In this document: piece after piece, positions 7,801 to 15,522 of the stretch
How positions within the stretch are numbered: the first letter of the stretch is position 1
Layout of the letters: each line of letters opens with the position of its first letter
Source of the DNA: Myxococcales bacterium
Lineage (GTDB): Bacteria > Myxococcota_A > UBA9042
Direction of reading: 5' to 3'
NCBI GenBank assembly: GCA_009692465.1
Contig: SHZD01000016.1
Span: 1-48,256 of the forward strand
DNA length: 48,256 nucleotides
Notes under the pieces: generated by a model
What the model was told of the DNA's origin: nothing
Seen by the model: the letters and a program-made list of their open reading frames with translations, nothing else
Databases searched by the model: none
Position numbers and translations under genes: made by a program

Positions 7801-8661
7801 ACTAAACACGATCCCGCCCTTGAGCGCTCGGCGTGCCACCACTGCCAACGCGCGCGGGCCCAGCACATCGCCAGTGTCGGCTTGCGGCAATTGGCGACCG
7901 ATATACCTCAAAAGTTCAGCCACTTGCGCGCGGGCACCAAACGCCAATTGCGCGGCCTGCAAGCGCAATGGATGGCCGACGATGGTGCGATCGACCGTCA
8001 AGACCTCGGCGATTAGTGCGAGTAACTGCGCTTGATCCAAAGGCAATGGTCGGTGGTGCAGGTGTGCGCCGCGGTCGATGGCTTCGAGCGCGCGATCATC
8101 GAACATCAAAGTTGCCGCACCGCCGTGGGCCAGTCGCTCCACCACCGCTAGAGTCGCCGCCAGCGCGCGCATTCGGGTGCTGGGCAACTGGCGCGGCATG
8201 GACGTCGGCGCAGCCACCACTTCGCGCACAAACAGCAGCGCCTCGGGCTTGAGCTCGCGCTGGGCTTTGTGCAGCACCCACTGCGGCTGGCGGTAGCGGG
8301 TCAAGGTATCGAACAGGGCGATGCGGTCAAACGATGCCGGCGCAAAGGCCATTTCGCCGTAGGGTCGCGCCACCAGCGTCAAGCGACCGGCAATGTCGGC
8401 GGGCAACTGGGCGTGCCACTGCGCCATGCGATCGTCGTCTAAATCGGCAACGGTGACCCAATTGCCACGGCCAGCCAGCGCTTGCGCCAGATCGCGGCGC
8501 AGTGAACCGGCCAACAGCACCCGGCTGTCGCGGCAATCGCTCAGCAGCCGGTCGAGTGCAGGCAACGCCCAAGTGGTCCCGCGCCGATCCAGCGCATAAC
8601 TGGGCTCGGGCGCCGCACTGTTGCGGCGAACTCCTTCAATTTCACGACGTAAGCGGACCAA
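7798..8661 (-). CDS. Class I SAM-dependent methyltransferase-like protein
   Basis: A 287-residue protein with a Rossmann methyltransferase layout. RVLLAGSLRRDLAQALAGRG is a degenerate motif I, VTVADLDDDRM carries the acidic residue that would bind the SAM ribose, and FDRIALFDTLTRYRQPQWVLHKAQRELKPEALLFVREVV matches the post-motif strand and the methylase YhhN-like 'leader makes report' block. The glycine-rich loop is poor, so activity is uncertain. The start is TTG with AAGG six bases upstream. The stop TAG spans the junction with repeat R2a. The substrate is unknown. Confidence 0.72.
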   Translation of the reverse strand: MVRLRREIEGVRRNSAAPEPSYALDRRGTTWALPALDRLLSDCRDSRVLLAGSLRRDLAQALAGRGNWVTVADLDDDRMAQWHAQLPADIAGRLTLVARPYGEMAFAPASFDRIALFDTLTRYRQPQWVLHKAQRELKPEALLFVREVVAAPTSMPRQLPSTRMRALAATLAVVERLAHGGAATLMFDDRALEAIDRGAHLHHRPLPLDQAQLLALIAEVLTVDRTIVGHPLRLQAAQLAFGARAQVAELLRYIGRQLPQADTGDVLGPRALAVVARRALKGGIVFS

Positions 8662-8705
8662 GAGTAGCCTTGTTCACCATGGGGCCAGGGCATTTAGGAT
8701 CTGCC

Positions 8706-8924
8706 CTAGGAGCGTGTCGGAGCATTCCGACTCGCTCCTAGCGCCGTCTGGCTAGACAGCGGCAACTGTCCAAAACTGCGCGAATTTGATTGGGCCAGTT
8801 CTCCGGGCAGTTCTCGGACAGTTGAGAATATCTAAATGGCTAGGAGACTGTCGGATCGTAATAGATTCATTGTGTATAGCCGGATAGACATTAAAAATGC
8901 GTTTGATTTCCGACAGGCTCCTAG
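8706..8924 (+). repeat. R1 interspersed repeat, copy b
   Basis: A 219-bp R1 copy with CTAG at both ends. The middle stem belongs to a variant subtype (TTTGATTGGGCCAGTTCTCC) shared with copy c. The second hairpin has one broken pair (GACAGCG). It abuts a left-truncated R2 copy directly, so one element inserted into, or recombined with, the other. Confidence 0.92.
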
Positions 8925-9049
8925 AGTGACTCGATCGTCTGGCGCAACACAGCAGCGGCGAGTCGTCCTTTCGGGACGCGAGCTTAGCGACCAACAACGC
9001 AAGCAAACGGAACCAGTCTCAGAATCACGTATTCTGGGACAGTTCCTTA
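8925..9049 (+). repeat. R2 interspersed repeat, copy b (left end missing)
   Basis: Matches R2 from the TCGATCG segment to the right end GGGACAGTTCC-TTA. The GGAACTGTCC left terminus is absent and is replaced by the end of R1b. The right subterminal dyad is CAGAATCACGTATTCTG. The right junction TTA read on the minus strand is the TAA stop of the HIT gene. Confidence 0.85.
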
Positions 9050-9397
9050 CCCGGGGGGCCAGCGCAGCGGCCGACCCGCCAACAGGTGGGCATGGAGGTG
9101 AAGCACGCTCTGACCGCCATCGGCGCCGGTATTGAGCACGGTGCGATAGCCGCTGGTGGCCACGCCCAACTCGACAGCAACCTGGCGCACCGCCGCCAGC
9201 ACTTCGCTCAGCAGCGCCGCATCCGTAGCGGTGGTTGCAGCCAGTGACTCAACGTGCGCGCGTGGAATCACCACTACGTGGACCGGCGCCTGCGGGGCTA
9301 GGTCGGCAAACGCGACCACAGTTGCCGATTCATACAGGAATCGGGTGGCAAACTCACCGCGAGCAATGCGACAGAACACGCATGCAGACATTGTCAT
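9047..9397 (-). CDS. HIT (histidine triad) family protein
   Basis: A 116-residue nucleotide hydrolase/transferase of the Hint branch. The first part has zinc-type cysteines in the CVFCRIARGE motif. The triad is near the end in QSVLHLHAHLLAGRPLRWPPG, with the catalytic H-x-H-x-H pattern. Length and layout are those of complete bacterial HinT. Start ATG at 9397, with another ATG two codons later. The TAA stop is the base triplet that flanks repeat R2b. The small basic-protein gene lies 268 bp upstream on the same strand. Confidence 0.93.
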   Translation of the reverse strand: MTMSACVFCRIARGEFATRFLYESATVVAFADLAPQAPVHVVVIPRAHVESLAATTATDAALLSEVLAAVRQVAVELGVATSGYRTVLNTGADGGQSVLHLHAHLLAGRPLRWPPG

Positions 9398-9526
9398 GCC
9401 ACAGACCCGTTCAAGAAGAGGGTGTTAGGCGCTGTGGCCAGTTCTGCTGCGCCGAAGGGCTGAGCTTGGGCGCAAACGGCGATTTGCGCCCATTGCGGCG
9501 CAAGACCTGAGCCTGCTGCCGCCAGT

Positions 9527-9653
9527 GGCAGAGCCAGTAGCAGTGGCAGAGCCAGAGCCAGAGCCAGAGCCAGAGCCAGTGCCAGTGCCAGTGCCAGAGC
9601 CAGTGCCAGTGCCAGTGCCAGTGCCAGTGCCAGTGGCAGTGCCAGCACTGGGG
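9527..9653. repeat. Hexanucleotide tandem array (GCCAGA/GCCAGT)
   Basis: Roughly twenty hexamers of GCCAGA, GCCAGT or GCCAGTG type, in blocks of GCCAGA followed by blocks of GCCAGT. It lies between the HIT gene and the small basic-protein gene. Either strand would translate into PV/LA dipeptide runs, but no supported gene covers it. The remaining 9398-9526 shows nothing recognisable. Confidence 0.9.
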
Positions 9654-9664
9654 GCGCCAAATGG

Positions 9665-9793
9665 CTAGCGGTGGCTGACGCGCACGGCCTTGGCGGCGGC
9701 TTTGGCGACCAAGATCTGCTTCTTGGTGCGTTCAATTTTCTTGCGCCGCGAATCGAGACGGCGCATTTTTGGGGTGCGACTGCCGCTGCCCAT
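9665..9793 (-). CDS. Small highly basic protein (42 residues)
   Basis: Reads MGSGSRTPKMRRLDSRRKKI, then ERTKKQILVAKAAAKAVRVS and HR. About one third of residues are Lys or Arg, arranged as a predicted single helix. AGGAG lies five bases before the ATG, which is the best ribosome site in this part of the window. Composition suggests binding to RNA or DNA, for example a small ribosome-associated protein. It does not match the AURKAIP1/COX24-type small ribosomal protein motif that I compared it with. Function unknown. Confidence 0.65.
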   Translation of the reverse strand: MGSGSRTPKMRRLDSRRKKIERTKKQILVAKAAAKAVRVSHR

Positions 9794-9950
9794 GGGGACT
9801 CCTGATAAGGCGGCCAATCGGCAGCCGAGGGAACAAACCCGCGCTGTGCGGCAGCGACCACTGGGGCTGTCACGGGCGGGGGCAGCAATTTACAGGCAGT
9901 TGCGATTGGCGTCAATGCGAAACCGCACCGGCAATCGGCGATCGCGCCAA

Positions 9951-10169
9951 CTAGGAGCGTGTCGGAGTATTCCGACTCGCTCCTAGCGCCGCTTGGCTAG
10001 ACGGCGGCAACTATCCGAAACTGCACGAATTTGATTGGGCCAGTTCTCCGGGCAGTTCTTGGACAGTTGAGAATATCTGAATGGCTAGGAGACTGTCGGA
10101 TCGGAATAGATTCATTGTATATAACCGGATAGACATTTAAAATGCGTTTGATTGCCGACAGGCTCCTAG
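9951..10169 (+). repeat. R1 interspersed repeat, copy c
   Basis: A 219-bp R1 copy of the same middle-stem subtype as copy b. CTAG at both ends. The left hairpin is perfect; the closing stem of the right hairpin has an A/G mismatch (CTAGGAGACTGTCGG). The right CTAG gives the TAG stop of the minus-strand ion-channel gene. Confidence 0.92.
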
Positions 10170-11983
10170 GTCAGTCGCCCCACCAGCACCACCATCGTTG
10201 GCAGCACAAACACCAAGATACTCAGCACCCGACCGCGGTTGCGCAGGCGCAGCGCCGCCGGGTCATCGCCTTGGTCATGCAGCCGGTACTCGATAATGGA
10301 CTGCACCACGGCCAGCGCGATCGACAGATAAGCGAACAAATACAGATACTCCGTCAGGGTTGGGTAGCTCAGTTCGCCCGCATGTTCGGCCGCCGCCACC
10401 TGCAGTTCAACGGCGACAACCAAGGCCAGCACCGTCAGCAACAACTTGGCGTCGATTTTTTCGTGCGGAATCCAACTGGCCGACCACGCCATCAGCAGCA
10501 GCAACAGCATGGGCCCCACTACCTGAACCAGAAACGGCAACAGCGAACGCTCGACGTCGATCACAAACCGGTAGCGGCTGTAATTTTCGTCCTGGCCGTA
10601 GGTGCTGGTGATTTCCTCGGTCGACACCTTGGCAAACTTCCAGGCCCCAAAGACCAGATCCGGGCCCAAGCGATCGCGGCGCAAGTCCACATGTTGCGAG
10701 CCGAAGCGCGTTTCGCAGCGGTACACCAATTCCTTGGCCGACAGCAGCGGATGCTCCAAGTCGACCGTCAGCCGCTGGCGATCAAACGGGAAGCGCGACA
10801 GGTCGAAGTGTCCGCGCAGCTTGGCCTGCACTCGCCAGTTTTTGGTGTGCCACTTGCCCATGGACACGTAGTAGTAAGCGGTGGGGTGAAACTCCGATGC
10901 ATTCATAATTTCAAAAGGTTGGACGGTATCGACGTCCAGTCGTGCATCCTGCCAGCGCAGTTCGATGGTAAAATCCGCATCAAACGTGTGGTGGGCGACG
11001 TCGATCGCGCTGATATCCAGCATCCACAGCGTGACTTGCACTTCAATCGGGCCATCGAGCGGACCGTAGCGCTCATAGGACGCCGCCGCCCCCGCGTGCA
11101 AGGCTGTGGGCACCGGCAGGGCCGCCGTTTTTCGCGACGCTTGAGCCAACAAGGGCGCTGTCACCGCGGTGGCGTCAGCACCCACAGCCAAGGCGTCGCC
11201 TGGGGCAAACAAGGCGTCGACCACGTCCTCGATCACTGCCCGCGGCACCGAGGCATCGCAGACCAGCGCCACTGGCACCGTCAGCACCTCGCCAGTGCCA
11301 CCCATCTGCAGCGCCTCGCGTTTGGTCATTTCCAGCGGCCAGCCCTTGTCGAGCAGAGCCAGTTGCTGTTCGGGTTTAAAGGTCAAGGGCTTCCAGCCCA
11401 TCGCCAGCAGCGCCGCCGCCGTTGGCGAATCGGCCAAGCTGACCTCAAACCAGGCGTCGACCTGACCGGCGCGCGCAGCTGCCAACGGATCGTCGGTCGC
11501 CACCGGCACCACCGCGGCCAGCCCGAGATCGGCAAACCCGAACACCGCCCGCATGGTTTCTGCGTCGCCCGTGCGCAGCGCGACTGGACGGTCCTTGACC
11601 AGAGGCCAGGTCGCCCGCTCTGGCCGGGCCAGCGCGTGGATGACTTGCTTGCCTAGGACCGCCACTGTGCGCAACGAAGCATGGGCAGCGTCGTAGCGGT
11701 CGGTGCCCTCAAAGGCCTGCCGCGCCGCCGTCGCCCGCACCAGCGCGCAATCGGTCTTAGGCTTGAGCGCCGCCCGCTCATCGGCGACTAGAGTAACGGT
11801 TAACTCAGTATGTTTGCGGACTTTTTGCGCCACAGCGCGCGCGGTGGCCATCAGCGAAAAGTCGCCGACCGGCACCCGCAGCTCGTGACCTTGCGCCAGC
11901 GCCGGCGTCAGCAGGACGCCAGCCACCAGTACAGCCGTCACCACAGAGTTCCGCATGCCACCAAATCGGCACCCGCGATGCAT
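10166..11983 (-). CDS. Periplasmic TAXI-like binding domain fused to pentameric ligand-gated ion channel
   Basis: 605 residues from ATG 11983, or 596 from ATG 11956. Signal peptide VVTAVLVAGVLLTPALAQG. A periplasmic binding module follows (about 25-265, numbering from 11956; VGDFSLMATARAVAQKV, LRTVAVLGKQVIHALA, AGQVDAWFEV), resembling TAXI solute receptors. Then comes a Cys-loop-receptor extracellular domain (about 285-460) whose FPFDRQ motif at 389-394 is the Cys-loop core without cysteines. Four membrane helices follow: M1 about 472-491, pore-lining M2 about 502-522, M3 about 535-556 and M4 about 576-594. It would be a ligand-gated channel of the inner membrane with its sensor in the periplasm. 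AAGGAG before ATG 11983 favours that start, but both ATGs lie in repeat R3a. The stop lies in R1c. Confidence 0.88.
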   Translation of the reverse strand: MHRGCRFGGMRNSVVTAVLVAGVLLTPALAQGHELRVPVGDFSLMATARAVAQKVRKHTELTVTLVADERAALKPKTDCALVRATAARQAFEGTDRYDAAHASLRTVAVLGKQVIHALARPERATWPLVKDRPVALRTGDAETMRAVFGFADLGLAAVVPVATDDPLAAARAGQVDAWFEVSLADSPTAAALLAMGWKPLTFKPEQQLALLDKGWPLEMTKREALQMGGTGEVLTVPVALVCDASVPRAVIEDVVDALFAPGDALAVGADATAVTAPLLAQASRKTAALPVPTALHAGAAASYERYGPLDGPIEVQVTLWMLDISAIDVAHHTFDADFTIELRWQDARLDVDTVQPFEIMNASEFHPTAYYYVSMGKWHTKNWRVQAKLRGHFDLSRFPFDRQRLTVDLEHPLLSAKELVYRCETRFGSQHVDLRRDRLGPDLVFGAWKFAKVSTEEITSTYGQDENYSRYRFVIDVERSLLPFLVQVVGPMLLLLLMAWSASWIPHEKIDAKLLLTVLALVVAVELQVAAAEHAGELSYPTLTEYLYLFAYLSIALAVVQSIIEYRLHDQGDDPAALRLRNRGRVLSILVFVLPTMVVLVGRLT

Positions 11984-12073
11984 GAAACTCCTTGAGCGGC
12001 ATGTGGAATGTGGGCCGCAGCTGCGGACCACCGCGGGGGTTTGGGGGCGGCGCGCCCCCAAGGTTCTAGTTAG
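11945..12073 (-). repeat. R3 interspersed repeat, copy a, supplying the channel gene start
   Basis: A 129-bp R3 copy. Internal structure: CATGCC-type outer pair (CATGCCGC/GCGGCATG in the consensus), a perfect CCGCAGCTGCGG palindrome, and a TTGGGGGC/GCCCCCAA hairpin, ending TTCTAGTTAG. Read on the minus strand it carries AAGGAG and two in-frame ATGs that start the ion-channel gene. The 97 bases from 12074 to 12170 hold nothing recognisable. Confidence 0.88.
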
Positions 12074-12170
12074 CAACGTTGGACCCATTCGCAGGACTGA
12101 ACCCATTGAGCACACCAGATTGGCGCCCACCAAACCGAGCGCCACCGCGCTGTAGCAAGGGCGGGCATTT

Positions 12171-15100
12171 TCACGGGACCGCTGCGATCGGCGCATCCCA
12201 CGCCTTGTCCAACCCACTGTCGCGCACACAGTTGGCGTCGCCCCAACACACATCGTCCAAAATCTGAGTACCCAAGGAGTGAAAATAGTTGACCATCAGG
12301 TTCTTATGAAACTCAGTGTAGGTGCCTTTGTAAGGCTGACCCTTGTCCTTGCTGGTGCCCGGCACGGTCGGAAACTCGTCGTTGTTGGGCGCTTGGGCCA
12401 AATACTCATGCTTGCCATGGACATCGGCCAAGCACAACCCCGACTTGCCCGGTTTGGCTGGCTTGCCGTCTTGGGCCGGCGCCGAATCGACAATCGTGCA
12501 CAATCTCAGCAGCGGGTTGGTCGCTGCAGGCGACAATGGCGGCGGCGTCACGTCTTTGCCGTGCAACAGCCCCGTCGCGATCGCCTTTTCAAACCACGGC
12601 CGGTACGGGGCGTCGGCGTCGAGCAGCTTGTCGCGGCCAAACAAGCCCATCGCCCGCGCCAGCGTCACCCCAGTCGTAAACGGCACTGTTTGGTCCAACA
12701 CCGCCAACATCATCAGCATATTGGTGTGCGGGTAGGCGTGTAGTGGATCCAGAATCACCCGGTCGGCGACGGTAATCGCATCGGCGCCTTCCAGCACATT
12801 GGCCGCCAACTGGACAAACCGCCGAAAATCCGGGGTGTTGCGCTCTTTGGCTAACCCTTCATACGGCGTCACCGCTTGCACATCGGCTACCGCGATCTGG
12901 CCGGCCAGCACCCGCACCCGCAGGTGGTCGAATTTGTCACTTTGGACCGCGATCGCAAAACTGCCGTCGGCCTGGGCCGTAGTGGTCGTGTGGTTGCCGT
13001 TGGTAAGATTGGTCAATTCGACGAGCGCACCGGGTGGCACCACCGCTTTGGCAAAAAAGGTCGGGACTTCAACGGGTTGATCACGGCACACGCCGCTCTT
13101 GTCGTCGCGGTAGCGCAGGCGCGACAGGTGTTTGCAGCCGTCGCTGTCGTCGTTCCAGCTCAGATAGGCCTTGCCTGTGGGTTGGCCGTCTTTGCCCTTT
13201 TCGGGGCAAGCGATCACTTTGGGTCCGCTGATGGCGTGCACCAGTGGCGTGACGATGCCGTGCAAGCGCGTGCGCATGAAAATATCGGCCAGCCCCGCAC
13301 CGGGAACCACTGGCGCTGCCGCCACAATGTAGGGCTCCAGTGGCGCGGTCAGCGCCGTGTGAATGCCGCCCAAGCTGATGCCGGTCATAAAATACGGCAC
13401 CGTCGGCCCGCCGACGTCCAAAACCCCATCCATATCGTAGTCGCCAGCCAGCAGGCTCGGCATCAATTGCGCCTTGGTCGCGATTCGCGGATTCGCCGGC
13501 GGCGTCGGCACTTGGCCCAGCGCCCGCAGCATGCGGACCGCTACAATGTAGTCGAGCGTGGTCTGGCGCAGGGCATCGCGCAACCGAAAGGCATTGGGCG
13601 CGTAATAGGCCTCGCCGCCTTTGGTAAAGCAATCGCCATCGTCGTCGGTGGCGCGGCCTTTGACCGCCAGTTGCTGCATAAACCCGTGTTTGAGCAGCGT
13701 GGTCATCACCTGTTCGTCGGTCATGCTCTCGGGAAAGCGCTTTTCGTAGTCGCTGAACAAGATCTTGGGCAAAAGCTGACGAATAATCGGCAGATACTGA
13801 GAAAAACCGCTTTCGTTCAAGAACTTGAGCGCGTCCGCCAGCACCGGACCGTGGCCGACCGCATCGATTGAAAACGTGGCGATGCCGGCTTGCGCCAGCT
13901 TGTCGGCCATCAGCAAGCATTCAATGCGCGACGTGCCGGTCGCGTGGGCGTAAACCACTGCTGGAAACGGCGGTTTATGCTGGGCGGTGGTCTTGGGCAC
14001 AATCAGCAAAAATGGCACTTTTTCGTGAAACAAGGCCTCGTCGCGGACGATGGTACCGTTTTTGACGTCCAAATTCCAAACATTATCTGGGGTTGCGCGC
14101 AGATTGACCGTCTGCATGTCGCCAAACACCACATGACTGACATGGTCAAAACCGCCGGCCGGAATGAAACTATTGAGCAGCCCAAAAATCTGTTTCAGAA
14201 ACGAGCCTTGCAGGGTGTAGGTCGAGTCCCAGGCCACAAACGGAAACGGCTGGGGGGCGATGCCCGCGTAGGTGTTATCGCCGTCAAAGGTCACTTCCAT
14301 ATCGTAGATATCATTGATCTTAGCTGGAAAAGCCTTGTTGAGCCATGCAAACACCCCCGAGCCGTACAGTCCATCGCGCAGCGCCCGAAACGTCCGCGCC
14401 AAATCGCCCGTCGTCAACGTCCAGCCAAAAGCGATATCGCTGGTCTTGATGCCGCGTTTGGCCAATGCGGGCAGCGCCCGTTGCAAAGCCTGTGTCTGGG
14501 TGTCGTGGTTGACGAAATCAAACGGCGAGTGCACCGGCCCATAGCGACCTTGCTTGTCCCAACCCTTGATGCTGCGGGTCAGCACCACCGCGTACTGTTC
14601 ACCGGCGCGAAGCGGCAACAGCGGTCGAATATCCAAGGTGTGGGTGGCAACCTCATAGTGATACACCCACTTATCGGGCACCCCGTCGCCGTCGCTGTCG
14701 ATCTTGTTGTCGGGGGGCAGCACGTAGCTATCGAAGTTTTTGTTGGGATCATTGGGAAAATAGGCGTGCGGCGCGGCCGTATGCGGATACCAGCCGCGCC
14801 CCAAGTCGAGCGGAATAATCTCACCCAAGTGCTTGGAATCCTTTTGAACATTAACGACATACACGCTGTCATCGCTGACCGTGGTCAGATCGAGCGGGCC
14901 ATCAAAGGACACTGAAATCGGGGTCAGGCCGCTGAATCCTTCGACACTGTTGAGATGTTCGCGATTGAGCTTGTCGATCTTGGCTTCGGTCACCGTGCTG
15001 ACGTTGAGGAACTGAGCGCCGTCGGCGCGGCGCACAAGCGCCAAATCATTGGGAAACGGCATTTCTGGCTGCGGCCGATGCAGCGGCTCAAAAATAATCG

Positions 15101-15254
15101 CCGGGCCGGGTACCGACTTGTTGGTCGGCGCTACGCCTTGCGGCACGCTGGCATCGGGATCGTCTAGCGTCGAACAGGCGGCGAGCACCGCCAAGCTGGC
15201 CATTAGCAGGCGCCCGAGCGCGCCAATGGCCTGATAGTGAGGTGGTTTCCTCAT
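12171..15254 (-). CDS. Large secreted lipoprotein of the alpha/beta-hydrolase (bacterial lipase-like) type
   Basis: 1027 residues. The lipobox LAVLAAC places the lipidated Cys at 27. The N-terminal part (about 45-330) resembles the N-domain of bacterial virulence-factor lipases (PFPNDLALVRRADG, GLTPISVSFDGPLD). A hydrolase core follows, with PFPAVVYAHATGTS near 430 and the nucleophile elbow GISLGGIH near 625. Two calcium-loop-like motifs are seen (DSDGDGVPDKW near 188, DYDMDGVLD near 608), and His near the end (EFHKNLMVNYFHSLG) could serve catalysis. It is probably outer-membrane anchored and acts on esters; the substrate is unknown. ATG 15254 has GGGAG nine bases upstream. It lies between the channel gene and the outer-membrane protein gene, all on the same strand. 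Confidence 0.83.
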   Translation of the reverse strand: MRKPPHYQAIGALGRLLMASLAVLAACSTLDDPDASVPQGVAPTNKSVPGPAIIFEPLHRPQPEMPFPNDLALVRRADGAQFLNVSTVTEAKIDKLNREHLNSVEGFSGLTPISVSFDGPLDLTTVSDDSVYVVNVQKDSKHLGEIIPLDLGRGWYPHTAAPHAYFPNDPNKNFDSYVLPPDNKIDSDGDGVPDKWVYHYEVATHTLDIRPLLPLRAGEQYAVVLTRSIKGWDKQGRYGPVHSPFDFVNHDTQTQALQRALPALAKRGIKTSDIAFGWTLTTGDLARTFRALRDGLYGSGVFAWLNKAFPAKINDIYDMEVTFDGDNTYAGIAPQPFPFVAWDSTYTLQGSFLKQIFGLLNSFIPAGGFDHVSHVVFGDMQTVNLRATPDNVWNLDVKNGTIVRDEALFHEKVPFLLIVPKTTAQHKPPFPAVVYAHATGTSRIECLLMADKLAQAGIATFSIDAVGHGPVLADALKFLNESGFSQYLPIIRQLLPKILFSDYEKRFPESMTDEQVMTTLLKHGFMQQLAVKGRATDDDGDCFTKGGEAYYAPNAFRLRDALRQTTLDYIVAVRMLRALGQVPTPPANPRIATKAQLMPSLLAGDYDMDGVLDVGGPTVPYFMTGISLGGIHTALTAPLEPYIVAAAPVVPGAGLADIFMRTRLHGIVTPLVHAISGPKVIACPEKGKDGQPTGKAYLSWNDDSDGCKHLSRLRYRDDKSGVCRDQPVEVPTFFAKAVVPPGALVELTNLTNGNHTTTTAQADGSFAIAVQSDKFDHLRVRVLAGQIAVADVQAVTPYEGLAKERNTPDFRRFVQLAANVLEGADAITVADRVILDPLHAYPHTNMLMMLAVLDQTVPFTTGVTLARAMGLFGRDKLLDADAPYRPWFEKAIATGLLHGKDVTPPPLSPAATNPLLRLCTIVDSAPAQDGKPAKPGKSGLCLADVHGKHEYLAQAPNNDEFPTVPGTSKDKGQPYKGTYTEFHKNLMVNYFHSLGTQILDDVCWGDANCVRDSGLDKAWDAPIAAVP

Positions 15255-15303
15255 GGACTTACACTCCCTGCTCGCCTGAAATTGAGGCCGAATCGAATCG
15301 CAA

Positions 15304-15510
15304 CTAGGAGCGTGTCGGAGTATTCCGACTCGCTCCTAGCGCCGTCTGGCTAGACGGCGGCAACTGTCCGAAACTGCACGGATTCACTCCGGGCAGTTCT
15401 CGGACAGTTGAGAATAGTTGACTGGCTAGGAGTCTGGTGGATCGTAATAGATTCATTGTGTATAACCTGATAGATATTTCACAACCGATTGATTTCCGAC
15501 AGGCTCCTAG
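15304..15510 (+). repeat. R1 interspersed repeat, copy d
   Basis: A 207-bp R1 copy with CTAG at both ends, of the common middle-stem subtype (GGATTCACTCCGGGCAGTT). The right closing stem is decayed (CTAGGAGTCTGGTGG). The stop of the minus-strand outer-membrane gene is 13 bases beyond the right end, so this copy does not form the stop itself. Confidence 0.93.
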
Positions 15511-15522
15511 GTGGCTGAATAC

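Noticed and set aside
9394..9915. Minus-strand frame with LALALA runs of 173 residues
   Set aside because: It is produced by the hexanucleotide array and overlaps the better supported 42-residue gene in another frame; no ribosome site.
11984..12253. Longer N-terminus of the channel protein up to 12253
   Set aside because: The extra 90 codons run through repeat R3a and into the lipoprotein gene end, and the signal peptide begins at 11956.
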